From assembly GCA_965248545.1 (NCBI GenBank), contig OZ252110.1, forward strand, positions 2,604,001 through 2,668,000: a stretch of DNA of 64,000 nucleotides, written 5' to 3'. Source of the stretch: Alteromonas_E sp965248545. Lineage in GTDB: Bacteria > Pseudomonadota > Gammaproteobacteria > Enterobacterales > Alteromonadaceae. This document shows positions 24,829 through 34,700 of the stretch, piece by piece; position 1 is the first letter of the stretch, and every line of letters begins with the position of its first letter. Made by a program: the position numbers and the translations under genes. The notes under the pieces are model-generated. The model was not told the DNA's origin and ran no database searches. It saw only the letters and a list, made by a program, of their open reading frames with translations.

Positions 24829-27339
24829 TCAATCCCCGGCGCTATTTTCATTATTGCGGTCATTTATTTTTTTCTCTATTTCCTGGGTAAACAACTTATA
24901 GTAGTTTAAGTCAGGTATGTTCCAGCTAACGTATCCTGTTAGGAGGGTTTCCTCGCTCGCTTGAGTGCCTCTAATAGTAATATTTTGCAGTCCCTCAATT
25001 ACTAAAACAAAATTCTCCAAAAGAATGAATTGTTCTCTTTTTGTATTAAAAAGGTTTGCTCCGAGAGTTTCCTGAACGGGCACAAAATGAATCTCCGAAT
25101 TTGTCGTTTTGTGTAAATCGTTTAATTCATCGAAATACTTGGTGTGAATTTGCTTGAATTCATCCAATTCATTCTCGGTACAAAGAATATATCTGACTAC
25201 GTTCTCACTCGAGCGTTCAAGCAGTTCAATATATTGCTTATATTGATGATTCATTGCTGAAGCAACGTCAGACAGGCGGTTTACAACTTTGATAGAGTTC
25301 TTCTCGTACAATTCACCCAATTCTTCATAACAGACATTCAACCTAACTCTTTTCCTTTCAAGCAAAAGAACTCTATCGTTCATTTTTTTGATAGAGGAGT
25401 AGTCACAAATAGGAGAGGGTATAATCTGCGTAGCTGACATATACCTTTTCTTAGTATCGTCAATCGAAGCCGCTTTGCTTTTAGTGTCATTTGCAGCAAT
25501 TGTGACAGCAGATAAGAGCTCTGGCACGGACTCAATATATTTTTGTTGTAATTCTTTACCCCAAAAATTATGCACCTTGAGAATAGATATGGGGTCTGCT
25601 CTATTTTGACTCAATTCTACTTCACAAAATCTAAACTTGATTGGGATTCGAACTTCCAAACCTAACAACGAATATTTAAAAGATTTCCCGAAAACAATAT
25701 TCACATCTTGCTTCGCTCGAACTGAGCGCTGAACCGTGGTCTCGTCTACAGTCGTGAATGTTCTCTTTAATGCCATCAGCAACGAGGCAATATGATTAAA
25801 GCCCAACGTTAGTCTTTGAGATATTTCTGAGCTCTGATTTTCTTTTGCGCCAAACAATGTCGTACTTAAAAGCAGTGCGTAAACGTATCTACTGTATTTC
25901 AGGCGAAATATATTAATTGCCAGAATTATTAAAATTGCAGATTTAGAACCATCGTTGTTTAAGTTTTCCAGAGTGTTTTCGTCAAAATAAGTTGATATGA
26001 GTTCGATCGCAGTTTTCGGCTTCTGTGAATCTGAGCTCTTACCTTCCGCTTTCACTGACTCAGGAGTACTTTCTGCTTTACCTGAGTCATCACTTAAGTT
26101 ATTTGGTTCGCTGTCTATCTTTGTAAATTGTAAAGAAGCGAACGGTGTTGCTGTTTTCTCTATCCGGGCACTAATTGCTTTAAGTTTGTCGTTTATCACT
26201 TGATTACTTTTATTTATTACGACATCGATGCCGAGAGCGAAGTTTTTAGGAGAACGGCCAATTGAAATTCGTTCACCTTTACAAACAATCGTTCTCACAA
26301 CTAGCAATTGAGAGCCTACATCAGCATACGGTGATGTTAATGTGCATTCGCCTACCTTATAAGCGGTAGGGGGTTCATGGATTAATCGATACCAAGGTCT
26401 ATCCCTTGGCGCATACAAGATTTGCTCTGCACTAGAATATTTTGTTCCAGGAAAAGAAATCCGAGGGCCAGCGTCTAAACCTAAATATATCGCTCTAACC
26501 CTTAAGTTTGGGTCCTCGCCTTCAAGAGGTGTGAGTTCGCCATTATCAGCCAATGTGAACTTAGATGGTGCAAATGCAGTCGTGAGTGCATCATTGACTG
26601 TTTTTACATTTTTATTGCTGTCGAGTTTTTTCCTTACTTCTTCGCTAAACGTATTGAACAAATGACAAACTGGAGAAAATTTCCACCATTTAGCCTCTAG
26701 CGCTTGTTTGTCTGTAGTTTCCTCGAGCGGGATCTCATGATTTGAAATTATTGCAAACTCTAGTGAGCCTCTTTTGCTTTTGGGGTCATGAGAACGGTTC
26801 AACATAGTCTTTGCATCACTTGTGAGACCCTGAGGCCGAACAGGACTTCCATCCTTAAAAATATCGCTACACGCAACGGCTACATCTGGAGCTTGGTCTT
26901 TATAAGCATTAGTTAGTACGCTGATGGCTTTATCATCTGAATCCAAGTGCGTTCGCCCATTTAGCGCCCTTTCGATGGCTTTTCTCTGTATGTCGTTTAT
27001 TCGCTCCATCTCATCATTTAGAACTTTAACTATACTAGCGGCTTCATGTTCTATGTCTGTTATGAAAGAGGCTGCACCGATGGGAATATTATTATCAGAC
27101 GTTATAAACCAGTCTAAGAGGGCTTGGTAATCTGTGATTCTTCCTTTGTCTAGAGGCTTTACTGAATTTTGGGTAGATGCTTTGTTATTGGCGTGCTCCG
27201 CATAAATTGAATTTTTGAGTATGTACATTTCGTACAGAATTCCGAACAAAACGACGATTGCGATAGAAGAGAAAACTTCCCAGAATTTAATCTTGAAGGA
27301 GTGCGCGATAAAATCGATCAGTGTTATTAGCTTAGTCAT
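24829..27339 (-). CDS. Membrane protein with Cache-like sensor, unknown output
   Basis: An 836-aa protein I cannot assign to a named family. It has a cytoplasmic stub, a membrane helix (about 20-43), a large extracytoplasmic domain (about 45-460) and a second membrane region (about 468-498), then some 340 cytoplasmic residues. The periplasmic part contains Cache-like pieces: YAPRDRPWYRLI (about 305-318) and CTLTSPYADVGSQLLVVRTI. The cytoplasmic part has no HAMP, kinase, GGDEF or MCP motif; it has helical segments (about 690-760) and a C-terminal domain of unknown type. Base composition is A+T-rich compared with its left neighbours. It lies between chromosome-type genes and the tRNA remnant, outside the island ends I define, so it may be the trace of an older insertion. 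Confidence 0.7.
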   Translation of the reverse strand: MTKLITLIDFIAHSFKIKFWEVFSSIAIVVLFGILYEMYILKNSIYAEHANNKASTQNSVKPLDKGRITDYQALLDWFITSDNNIPIGAASFITDIEHEAASIVKVLNDEMERINDIQRKAIERALNGRTHLDSDDKAISVLTNAYKDQAPDVAVACSDIFKDGSPVRPQGLTSDAKTMLNRSHDPKSKRGSLEFAIISNHEIPLEETTDKQALEAKWWKFSPVCHLFNTFSEEVRKKLDSNKNVKTVNDALTTAFAPSKFTLADNGELTPLEGEDPNLRVRAIYLGLDAGPRISFPGTKYSSAEQILYAPRDRPWYRLIHEPPTAYKVGECTLTSPYADVGSQLLVVRTIVCKGERISIGRSPKNFALGIDVVINKSNQVINDKLKAISARIEKTATPFASLQFTKIDSEPNNLSDDSGKAESTPESVKAEGKSSDSQKPKTAIELISTYFDENTLENLNNDGSKSAILIILAINIFRLKYSRYVYALLLSTTLFGAKENQSSEISQRLTLGFNHIASLLMALKRTFTTVDETTVQRSVRAKQDVNIVFGKSFKYSLLGLEVRIPIKFRFCEVELSQNRADPISILKVHNFWGKELQQKYIESVPELLSAVTIAANDTKSKAASIDDTKKRYMSATQIIPSPICDYSSIKKMNDRVLLLERKRVRLNVCYEELGELYEKNSIKVVNRLSDVASAMNHQYKQYIELLERSSENVVRYILCTENELDEFKQIHTKYFDELNDLHKTTNSEIHFVPVQETLGANLFNTKREQFILLENFVLVIEGLQNITIRGTQASEETLLTGYVSWNIPDLNYYKLFTQEIEKKINDRNNENSAGD

Positions 27340-27757
27340 CCTTGAATTCTCATCTTGTTATATGAATACTAACTAAACGCGTTCAGGCCCCCAGTACAGT
27401 ATTCTTTCCTGCTATCGAAAATTTTAATCATTGCTTATTTTGGTAATTAAATGAAAGCAATCATATTAACCACATTAAGTAACAATATAGTGTGATTCTC
27501 AAAATGATAATATAGTACGTTTTTTATACAAGCTTAATTGAGCTCACTATTGTGTAATTAAGAATTTAGTGCATCGGTCGCTTGTTCTCACGTCAACAAT
27601 TGAGATTTGGTGTGATTAGTAGGCTTGATAAGCACTATTAATTGACTAATGAGGCTCATATGTCATCAGAGTCATTATGAATAATTAGCGAATGTGTGCA
27701 ACTTCTTACGGAGTGCCTCGATTTAGCAAGTTGCTAATCGAAAGGTGCTTTTAAAAA
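27340..27757. other. A+T-rich non-coding stretch next to the tRNA remnant
   Basis: 418 bp between the start of the 836-aa gene and the tRNA 3' remnant. No open frame with a ribosome binding site was seen. It should hold the promoter of the 836-aa gene. On the minus strand the tRNA remnant is followed directly by CCA and then TTTTT, which may once have ended the tRNA transcript. Confidence 0.4.
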
Positions 27758-27783
27758 TGGTGGCCCCTCCCAGACTTGAACTG
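27758..27783 (-). pseudogene. 3' remnant of the host CAU tRNA gene (split by island)
   Basis: Read on the minus strand this is the last 26 bases of a tRNA: CAG of the T stem, T loop TTCAAGT, T-stem 3' side CTGGG, acceptor AGGGGCC, discriminator A and encoded CCA. No D arm or anticodon arm is present upstream. Together with the 5' remnant at 47638-47694 it rebuilds a full gene with a perfect T stem (CCCAG/CTGGG) and an acceptor stem with one G-U pair. It is therefore the left scar of the insertion. Confidence 0.85.
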
Positions 27784-27794
27784 AAATGTGGTAT
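27778..27794 (+). repeat. Left island end: core GAACTG plus inverted repeat
   Basis: GAACTG (27778-27783) is the putative crossover core, shared with the right end at 47638-47643. Two bases (AA) then lead to the inverted repeat ATGTGGTAT (27786-27794). The right end has the same order in mirror image with the same spacing. Joining the ends in a circle would give two inverted ATGTGGTAT arms around the core, a usual tyrosine-recombinase site. Confidence 0.8.
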
Positions 27795-27917
27795 GGACTT
27801 TACACCACCAATAATTAAGTAATTTTTATTTTATAGAATATAGAGTGTTAGGGATAATTTTCTAATCAATTTAATATACGAGTAACTCTTGTATCGAGCG
27901 AACAAAGAAGCTAATTA

Positions 27918-28307
27918 TTACACCTCTAGCGTTCTCATAATCCCACACTTTTCAACTGTATTATCTGAGGAGCAGGCTTTCTTCATTATCTGAAGCTCGG
28001 ATTTTAATGCTCTCAACTCTCGAATCCGCTTGTTTACTAGATCAAGCTGGTTTGCAATTAAGTCATTTATTGACGAGCAACTTTCTTCAGGTCTGTTTTT
28101 AAGCTCAAGTAAAGTCTTGATTTCTGACAAAGGAATATCGAGACTTCGACAATGTTTAACGAACTCTAATTCTTTGAACGCTTTTTTATCATATAACCGA
28201 AAATTTCCTTCGCTACGACTAGGCGGGTTCAGTAACCCTTCTTTTTCGTAATACCTAATTGTTTGTATTGAACAGCCCGATACCTTGGCTAGTTGGCCTA
28301 TCTTCAT
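27918..28307 (-). CDS. CadR/PbrR-like MerR-family metal regulator
   Basis: A 129-aa MerR protein: HTH MKIGQLAKVSGCSIQTIRYY, then DNA-binding wing RSEGNFRLYD, a dimer helix and a C-terminal metal loop. Cysteines fall at 77, 112 and 121 (EESCSSI, KKACSSD, EKCGIM), nearly the C77/C112/C119 pattern of Cd(II)/Pb(II)-responsive CadR. The divergent promoter at 28326-28356 has the 19-bp spacer this family needs. It should twist this promoter open when Cd, Pb or perhaps Zn binds, turning on the transglutaminase-CDF gene pair and perhaps czcBA. It is the leftmost island gene. Confidence 0.92.
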   Translation of the reverse strand: MKIGQLAKVSGCSIQTIRYYEKEGLLNPPSRSEGNFRLYDKKAFKELEFVKHCRSLDIPLSEIKTLLELKNRPEESCSSINDLIANQLDLVNKRIRELRALKSELQIMKKACSSDNTVEKCGIMRTLEV

Positions 28308-28325
28308 ATTAATTTCTATCCCGAC

Positions 28326-28356
28326 TTGACTCTATAGTAACTATAGATTCTATGGT
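28326..28356 (+). promoter_or_regulatory. MerR-type promoter with 19-bp spacer and dyad
   Basis: TTGACT (28326-28331), a 19-bp spacer and TATGGT (28351-28356). The spacer holds CTATAG-TAA-CTATAG (28332-28346), the symmetric operator seen at CadR/PbrR promoters. The position between the divergent regulator and the metal genes fits control of both. Confidence 0.82.
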
Positions 28357-28383
28357 TATGTTATTCAAAGTGAAACTGCGTGA

Positions 28384-29136
28384 GTGTATGACAATATGAA
28401 TGAGAACTATTTGTCTGAAACAACAATACTAGACTTCAATCATGAGACTATTCAGCGATTGATTAAAGAGCGAAATTGGCAAGCTATAGATGATTACAAC
28501 AAGATAGGTGTCGCTTACACTTTTGTTAAAGACGAAATCCAGTTCGGATATAATCGCAGCGATGATATTGCCGCAAGCGAAGTATTAGCTGATGGCTATG
28601 GTCAGTGTAATACCAAAGGCAATTTATTGATGGCACTATTGCGAGCACTTGGTATTCAATGCCGATTTCATGGCTTTACGATAGAGCAACAGCTTCAAAA
28701 AGGAGCTATTCCTTCTTATGTATTTTGGCTTGCGCCTAAATATATTATCCATAGTTGGGTTGAAGTTTTCTTTGATGGTGAGTGGATAAGTTTAGAAGGC
28801 TTTATTCTGGATGAAGCTTATCTAACTTCAATTAAGTCTAAGTTTAGCCAAATTAAAGATAATTTCTGCGGATATGGAGTCGCGACAACCTGTTTGTCAA
28901 ATCCAGAGACTGAATGGACAGGAAAAGATACATACATTCAAAAAGAAGGCATTCATGATGACTTTGGTTTATATAACTCGCCAGATGAATTTTACCGTCA
29001 AAAAGGAACTAATTTGTCAGGAATAAAACGCTGGTTATATCAAACTGTGATTCGTCATCTTATCAATATGAATGTTAATCGACTTAGAAACACCAGTAAC
29101 CAAGGTAGAGGTGAAAATGCACAACCACAATCATAG
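28384..29136 (+). CDS. Transglutaminase-like domain protein of the metal cassette
   Basis: A 250-aa protein (GTG start at 28384; an ATG at 28396 is also possible) with a transglutaminase-like core: Cys75 in DGYGQCNTKGNLLMALLRAL, His123 in IIHSWVEVFFDGEW and Asp143 or Glu138 in SLEGFILDE, a usable Cys-His-Asp triad. There is no signal peptide. It could be a peptidase or a transpeptidase; the substrate is not known. It is the first gene behind the MerR-type promoter and its end overlaps the CDF gene by 20 bases, so expression with metal efflux is likely. A link to metal-thiol conjugate handling is a guess. Confidence 0.72.
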   Translation: MYDNMNENYLSETTILDFNHETIQRLIKERNWQAIDDYNKIGVAYTFVKDEIQFGYNRSDDIAASEVLADGYGQCNTKGNLLMALLRALGIQCRFHGFTIEQQLQKGAIPSYVFWLAPKYIIHSWVEVFFDGEWISLEGFILDEAYLTSIKSKFSQIKDNFCGYGVATTCLSNPETEWTGKDTYIQKEGIHDDFGLYNSPDEFYRQKGTNLSGIKRWLYQTVIRHLINMNVNRLRNTSNQGRGENAQPQS

Positions 29137-30004
29137 TCACCACCACACACATGATAAAAGTGAGCGCATAGGTTGGACATTTTTTCTGAATGTCACTTTT
29201 ACCATTATTGAATTCATTGGAGGCTGGTTAACCAACAGCACTGCAATCATGGCTGATGCAGTTCATGACTTAGGTGACAGCATATCTATCGGTTTTGCTT
29301 GGTTGTTGAATCACTTTTCAGATAAACAAGCATCTTCAACTTACAGTTACGGCTATAAGCGTTTATCACTGTTTGGTGCCTTAATAAATAGCGTTGTTTT
29401 AATTGCTGGCTCTATCTTCATATTGGTGGAGGCCATCCTTCGATTATCTAACCCCGAAATGCCGATGGTAGAAGGAATGCTAGGGTTGGCATTACTCGGT
29501 GTCACAGTAAATGGTTATGCCGTTTATAAACTCAAAGCTGGAACTACATTAAACGAGAAAGTATTAACGTGGCACCTATTGGAAGATGTTCTTGGTTGGG
29601 TGGCTGTCCTTCTCGTATCAATTATCTTAATGTTTGTGGATTGGCCTATTTTGGATCCATTGTTATCTATAGCCTTCACACTATTTATTTTGTTTAACGT
29701 AGTTAAAAACTTAAAGTCGACTTTTGCGTTGTTTCTACAAGCGTCACCCGATGAAGAAACACAAAACAAAATTACGGATGCCTTGTTATCTAAATCTGAG
29801 GTTGAAGAGATTCATCACTTACATTATTGGTCTTTAGATGGGGAAAGTCATGTGTTAACTGCACACCTCGTCTTGAATGAACCATATGATGCACCTAAGT
29901 TGCAATCACTCAAGCAAGTTATTTCTGAAGAGTTAAGCGCCTTTAATTTGTCGCATACAACCATCGAATTTGAATTTCCTGATGAAGTTTGCAGAGATGA
30001 TTAA
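29117..30004 (+). CDS. CDF-family Zn/Cd/Co exporter (CzcD-like)
   Basis: A 295-aa cation diffusion facilitator. The chosen ATG at 29117 has AGAGG just upstream and begins with a His-rich tail (MHNHNHSHHHTHDK). Six helices follow; the metal site motifs are IMADAVHDLGDSISIG in TM2 and HLLEDVLGWVAVL in TM5 (His and Asp). The C-terminal cytoplasmic domain carries HHLHYWSLDGESHVLTAHL, typical of CzcD. It uses the proton gradient to move Zn, Cd or Co from cytoplasm to periplasm, feeding the CzcCBA-type pump downstream. Translation is coupled with the transglutaminase-like gene by overlap. Confidence 0.93.
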   Translation: MHNHNHSHHHTHDKSERIGWTFFLNVTFTIIEFIGGWLTNSTAIMADAVHDLGDSISIGFAWLLNHFSDKQASSTYSYGYKRLSLFGALINSVVLIAGSIFILVEAILRLSNPEMPMVEGMLGLALLGVTVNGYAVYKLKAGTTLNEKVLTWHLLEDVLGWVAVLLVSIILMFVDWPILDPLLSIAFTLFILFNVVKNLKSTFALFLQASPDEETQNKITDALLSKSEVEEIHHLHYWSLDGESHVLTAHLVLNEPYDAPKLQSLKQVISEELSAFNLSHTTIEFEFPDEVCRDD

Positions 30005-30083
30005 CACCAATGTTGTACATTGCCCTTAGATTTGTACCAGTAAATTTGTTACATTACATACATCTAACGAAGAGAATAGAATA

Positions 30084-30425
30084 TTGAACATTAACGTTGC
30101 TTTAAAAATACTGCTGATAATATCGATTGTTTTACAATCGTTTGTCGCCGTATCTGCAAGCACGGAAACTCATCAGTTAGACGTTGAGCATCTACAATCC
30201 ATTCATGATCACGAAGCAGATCATTCTCCTCAGCTAGATAGTGATAACGAACACGATATCGAGGACTGCCACCATTGCGGACATTGTAGCGGCAATCATA
30301 CCAGTTGGATTCTGGTTAAAGCGTTTACTCCAAACCTATCATTAAATAACTCACACAACTTTGATAAGTTGATTTCGTTGCCTCTAGGTACTTCAACTAG
30401 GCTCTATCGACCACCTATCGCTTAA
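30084..30425 (+). CDS. Small exported His/Cys-rich protein, metal cassette
   Basis: A 113-aa protein (TTG start at 30084, weak ribosome binding site). The signal peptide MNINVALKILLIISIVL... ends near VSASTE. The middle is rich in His, Asp and Cys: HLQSIHDHEADHSP, then DCHHCGHCSGNH, the obvious metal ligands. The C-terminus has no known motif. Similar small histidine-rich genes sit in front of czc-type pumps; a periplasmic metal chaperone or buffer is a reasonable inference. I do not recognise a named family. Confidence 0.62.
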   Translation: MNINVALKILLIISIVLQSFVAVSASTETHQLDVEHLQSIHDHEADHSPQLDSDNEHDIEDCHHCGHCSGNHTSWILVKAFTPNLSLNNSHNFDKLISLPLGTSTRLYRPPIA

Positions 30426-30489
30426 CTTCATTCCATAAAGAGCGCTATCGCGCAAACACAATTTGGTTTAATAAAAGTTAAGAGTCATT

Positions 30490-31719
30490 ATGAATAATAT
30501 TTTTCGAATCACTGGTATAGCCTTAGTGATCATTCTTGGTGTGCTTTCAATAAGCACAACATTGGCTAGTGAAAGTCAAAATAACACAGCATACGATGAA
30601 CATTCACATGAGCATGAAAAACCCACCAAAGAACCTGCTCATGACCACGACCATGCTGAAGATAAAGAAAATAGCCCTGAAAAGCTTGCAATAAAGGAAG
30701 AAGCGCATGAAGAAGGAATTACCTTAAGTGCTGAAAAAATTAGATTAGCAGGCATAAAAATTGAGGAACTGTTGCCAAAGAAACACCTTAATACGGTTTA
30801 CGCTCCCGGAGAAGTGAAAGCAAACGGTTATAAGAGCTATATAGTTTCACCTCGCACAGACTCTGTGGTGATTAATCGCCATGCGAGCTTAGGAGACCAC
30901 GTTAAATCTGGACAAAAACTGGTTACTTTGTTCAGCGAAACGATGGCTCAAACTCAAGCTGACTTTTTAATTGCGTCTTCTAACTGGAAGCGAGCTAAAA
31001 AGCTAGGTAGTAATAACATAAGCGAACGTACGCTTGTTGAAGCGGAAAACATTTATAAAGGTGTTTATGGCAAGTTAGTGGCTTTTGGTTTAACAAAGCA
31101 AGCGATTGATAAAATATCCCAACAAGATAGCGCTACGTTTGGACAGTACGGTCTTGTTGCTGAGCGAGAAGGCGTTGTTTTGCAAGATGACTTCATGCAA
31201 GGGCAGCGTATTGAGGCAGGTGAAACGATTATGTTACTTGCCGATGAGACTGACCTTTGGGTAGAAGCTAATATACCGCCAAATAAAGAAATAAATTTAG
31301 CTTTAGGCAGTCCAGCTTTAATTGATTTGAATGGTGTTAAATACCAAGCCAACGTCATACAAGAAGCTCACACTATTAACCCCATTACTCGTACCAGAAC
31401 AGTAAGGCTATCGGTTACTAACTCTGGACATAAACTCCATTCAGGTATGTTCGTGAAGGTCTATTTTCAGTTCGAGTCGAGCAACGAAGTCATAGCAGTA
31501 CCAGAAGACGCTTTGATACGAAGCAGCGATGGCGATTGGACAGTGTTTATTGAAGATCATCCAAACGAGTTTAAGGCTGTTGAAGTGACGAGAGGCCAAT
31601 CTTTTGGTGAGTATCGCGAAGTTTTAGGTATTGAAGCCAGAACTAAAGTGGTGACACGGGGGGCTTTTTTTGTCGCGTCTGAAATCGCGAAAGGCGGATT
31701 TGATCCGCACAATCATTAA
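30490..31719 (+). CDS. czcB: CzcB-like RND periplasmic adaptor
   Basis: A 409-aa membrane-fusion protein. It has a membrane/signal helix (about 8-27), a His-rich linker with several HEH and HDHDH clusters (about 36-60), then the barrel-sandwich and hairpin domains: EVKANGYKSYIVSPRTDSV, ITRTRTVRLSVTNSGHKLHSGM and VPEDALIRSSDGDWTVFIED. The His-rich part likely collects metal. It links the inner-membrane CzcA to an outer-membrane channel. The gene ends 11 bp before czcA. The cassette contains no gene for an outer-membrane factor (CzcC). Confidence 0.92.
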   Translation: MNNIFRITGIALVIILGVLSISTTLASESQNNTAYDEHSHEHEKPTKEPAHDHDHAEDKENSPEKLAIKEEAHEEGITLSAEKIRLAGIKIEELLPKKHLNTVYAPGEVKANGYKSYIVSPRTDSVVINRHASLGDHVKSGQKLVTLFSETMAQTQADFLIASSNWKRAKKLGSNNISERTLVEAENIYKGVYGKLVAFGLTKQAIDKISQQDSATFGQYGLVAEREGVVLQDDFMQGQRIEAGETIMLLADETDLWVEANIPPNKEINLALGSPALIDLNGVKYQANVIQEAHTINPITRTRTVRLSVTNSGHKLHSGMFVKVYFQFESSNEVIAVPEDALIRSSDGDWTVFIEDHPNEFKAVEVTRGQSFGEYREVLGIEARTKVVTRGAFFVASEIAKGGFDPHNH

Positions 31720-31730
31720 GGAGGCCATTC

Positions 31731-34700
31731 ATGTTTAATCGAATTATTGATTGGTCTATTAATAACCGATTGCTCGTGTTAATCGCGTTAATTACGTTGA
31801 TTGCAAGTGCAGTTATCACCATACCTAAGTTGAATTTGGATGCTTTTCCAGACGTAACAAACGTACAAGTCGCTGTTAATACCGAAGCTCCGGGTTTAGC
31901 TGCTGAAGAAGTAGAGCAACTTATCACTTACCCAATAGAAGCTGTGATGTACGCATTGCCAGACGTGGAACAAGTGCGCTCTATTTCAAAAACAGGCTTG
32001 TCCGGCGTAACGGTAGTATTTAAAGAAGGCACAGATATATATTTTGCTAGGCAACTGGTTTTTGAACGTTTACAAGCAGCGAAAGAGCTTATACCTGCTG
32101 GTGTTGGAACCCCTGAGATGGGGCCTAACACTTCAGGTTTAGGGCAAGTATTTCAATATTTGCTGATTTCAGATGACGAAAGCAAGTATGACTCAATGGC
32201 ACTTAGAAGTCTTAATGACTGGATCATTAAACTTTTGATCATGCCTGTGGATGGTGTAACGGATGTATTGTCATTCGGTGGTAACGTCCGTCAATATCAA
32301 GTTAATGTCGATCCTTCTAAGCTATTGTCTTATGAGTTAACCCAAGAAGATGTTGTGTCAGCGCTTGAAAATAACAACGCCAATGTTGGTGGCTGGTACA
32401 TGAATCGCGGACAAGAGCAGCTCGTTATTCGAGGTACAGGTTGGTTTGAAAGTGGTGAAAAAGGTGTTGAAAATATTCAGCAAGTACCCGTGAAAACACT
32501 TAATGGTGTAGTAGTTACAGTCTCTGATGTCGCTAAAGTAGAACTCGGCGGTGAGATCAGACAAGGTGCTGTCACTATGACACGTAAAGCTAACAATGGC
32601 GCTGTTGAAAACTTAGGTGAAGTGGTCTCTGGCATAGTATTAAAGCGCATGGGATCGAATACCAAAGCGACAATAGATGGCATTAATGCCAGAACTGAGC
32701 TTATCAATCAGGCATTACCTGAAGGCGTAAGATTTGAGCCTTTTTATGACCAAGCTGACTTAATTGAAAAAGCGGTGGCAACCGTCGTTGAAGCCCTTAC
32801 TTTGGCTTTTATCTTTATCACTGTTGTACTTGCTTTATTTTTGATGAATTTAAGAGCCACATTCTTAGTGCTGGTTTCTATTCCAATCTCTATCGGTATA
32901 GCGCTTATGGTGATGGCTTGGTTGGGTATTTCAGCCAATTTAATGTCGCTTGGCGGCATTGCTGTCGCTATTGGCATGTTAGTCGATGGTTCGGTTGTTA
33001 TGGTTGAAAACATGTTTAAACATCTAAATAGGCAATTAGAAAGTAGCAGCGATGAAGCGAACGATGATACTAAGAAAAAGTTGAAACTGGCAGGCAAGGA
33101 AGTCGCTCGTCCGATCTTTTTTGCAGCTTCCATTATTCTCGTTGTTTTTACACCGCTATTTAGTTTCGAAGGTGTTGAAGCAAAGCTGTTTCAACCAATG
33201 GCTATCAGCATTATGTTAGCTGTGGTATCAGCTATTGTTGTTGCTTTATTTATTGTTCCTGCTCTTGCCACTTTTATGTTTAAAAGAGGGGGGAAAGAAA
33301 GAGAAAGTTTGATTTTAAAACCTGTCGACATTTTGTATCGAAAGTTATTGAAAATCGCTTTAAGTCAGACCAAAGCCGTTGTTTTTTTCTCATTATCACT
33401 TATTGCTTCGGCAGCGGCTGTTCTTCCACAAATAGGGACAGAATTTGTGCCGGAACTAGAAGAAGGAACGATTAACCTAAGAGTTACATTAGCCCCTTCT
33501 TCTAGTTTGGAAACTGCGCTCTCGGTTGCTCCAATCTTGGAAGAAAAGCTAATGGCTTTCCCAGAAGTGACTTATGCGTTAAGCCGAATTGGTCGAGCTG
33601 AGATTGGTGGCGACCCAGAGCCTGTGAACAACATTGAAATCTACATTGGCCTTAAACCTGTTTCAGAATGGACAAGCGCATCTAATCGTTATGAGCTGCA
33701 AGATAAAATGGAGCGTTCATTGGAAGCATTTCCGGGACTGTTACTGAATTTTTCTCAACCTATCGCCACACGCGTGGATGAGTTGTTATCGGGTGTTAAA
33801 GCACAACTTGCCATTAAATTATTTGGCTCTGACTTACAGGTGCTAGCAAACAAAGGGCGAGAAATAGAAACTGCGATTAAGTCAATTGAGGGTGCTAAGG
33901 ATGTTGCACTTGAGCAGATTGCAGGTGAAGCGCAGCTTGTCATCGCTCCAAATCGACTTGAGCTTTCTAGATATGGTTTATCCGTTGGTGATGTCATGGA
34001 AGTAGTTCAAGACGGCATAGGTGGAATTGAAGCTGGTCAAATCATCAATGGCAATGAGCGTTATGATATTTACGTGCGCTTAGAAAAGGAATTCAGATCT
34101 AATAGTGAAGCAATAGCTGATATAAGACTGCAATCTCCTACAGGAGCTTGGGTGCGTATTGGTGATGTAGCTACCGTGTCTTTTGAGTCTGGCCCTCCAC
34201 AAGTTAGAAGAGACGATGTACAACGTCGAGTGGTTATTCAAGCTAATGTCCAAGGCCGTGATATGGGAAGTGTGGTTGAAGATATTCAGGCTGCGATAAA
34301 ATCTGAAGTAAAATTGCCAGCAGGCTACTCAGTATCTATTGGCGGTCAATTTGAAAGCCAGCAACGTGCACAACAGCGCCTTTCTATCGTCGTGCCGTTA
34401 TCTTTGGCTTTGATAGCTTTGCTTCTTTACTTTGCGTTTGGCTCAGTAGGACAAGCTATGCTGATCTTACTTAATGTTCCACTAGCCGTTATCGGTGGCG
34501 TGTTTTCACTATATCTCTCCGGTCAGTACCTATCAGTCCCAAGCTCTGTTGGCTTTATTACTCTTTTTGGCCTAGCTGTACTTAATGGTGTCGTCATGGT
34601 GGAGAGCATTAACCAACGGATCAAAGATGGGCTTGTACCCGACAAAGCAATATTTGATGGTGCTACATCAAGGTTACGCCCTGTTCTCATGACAGCTATT

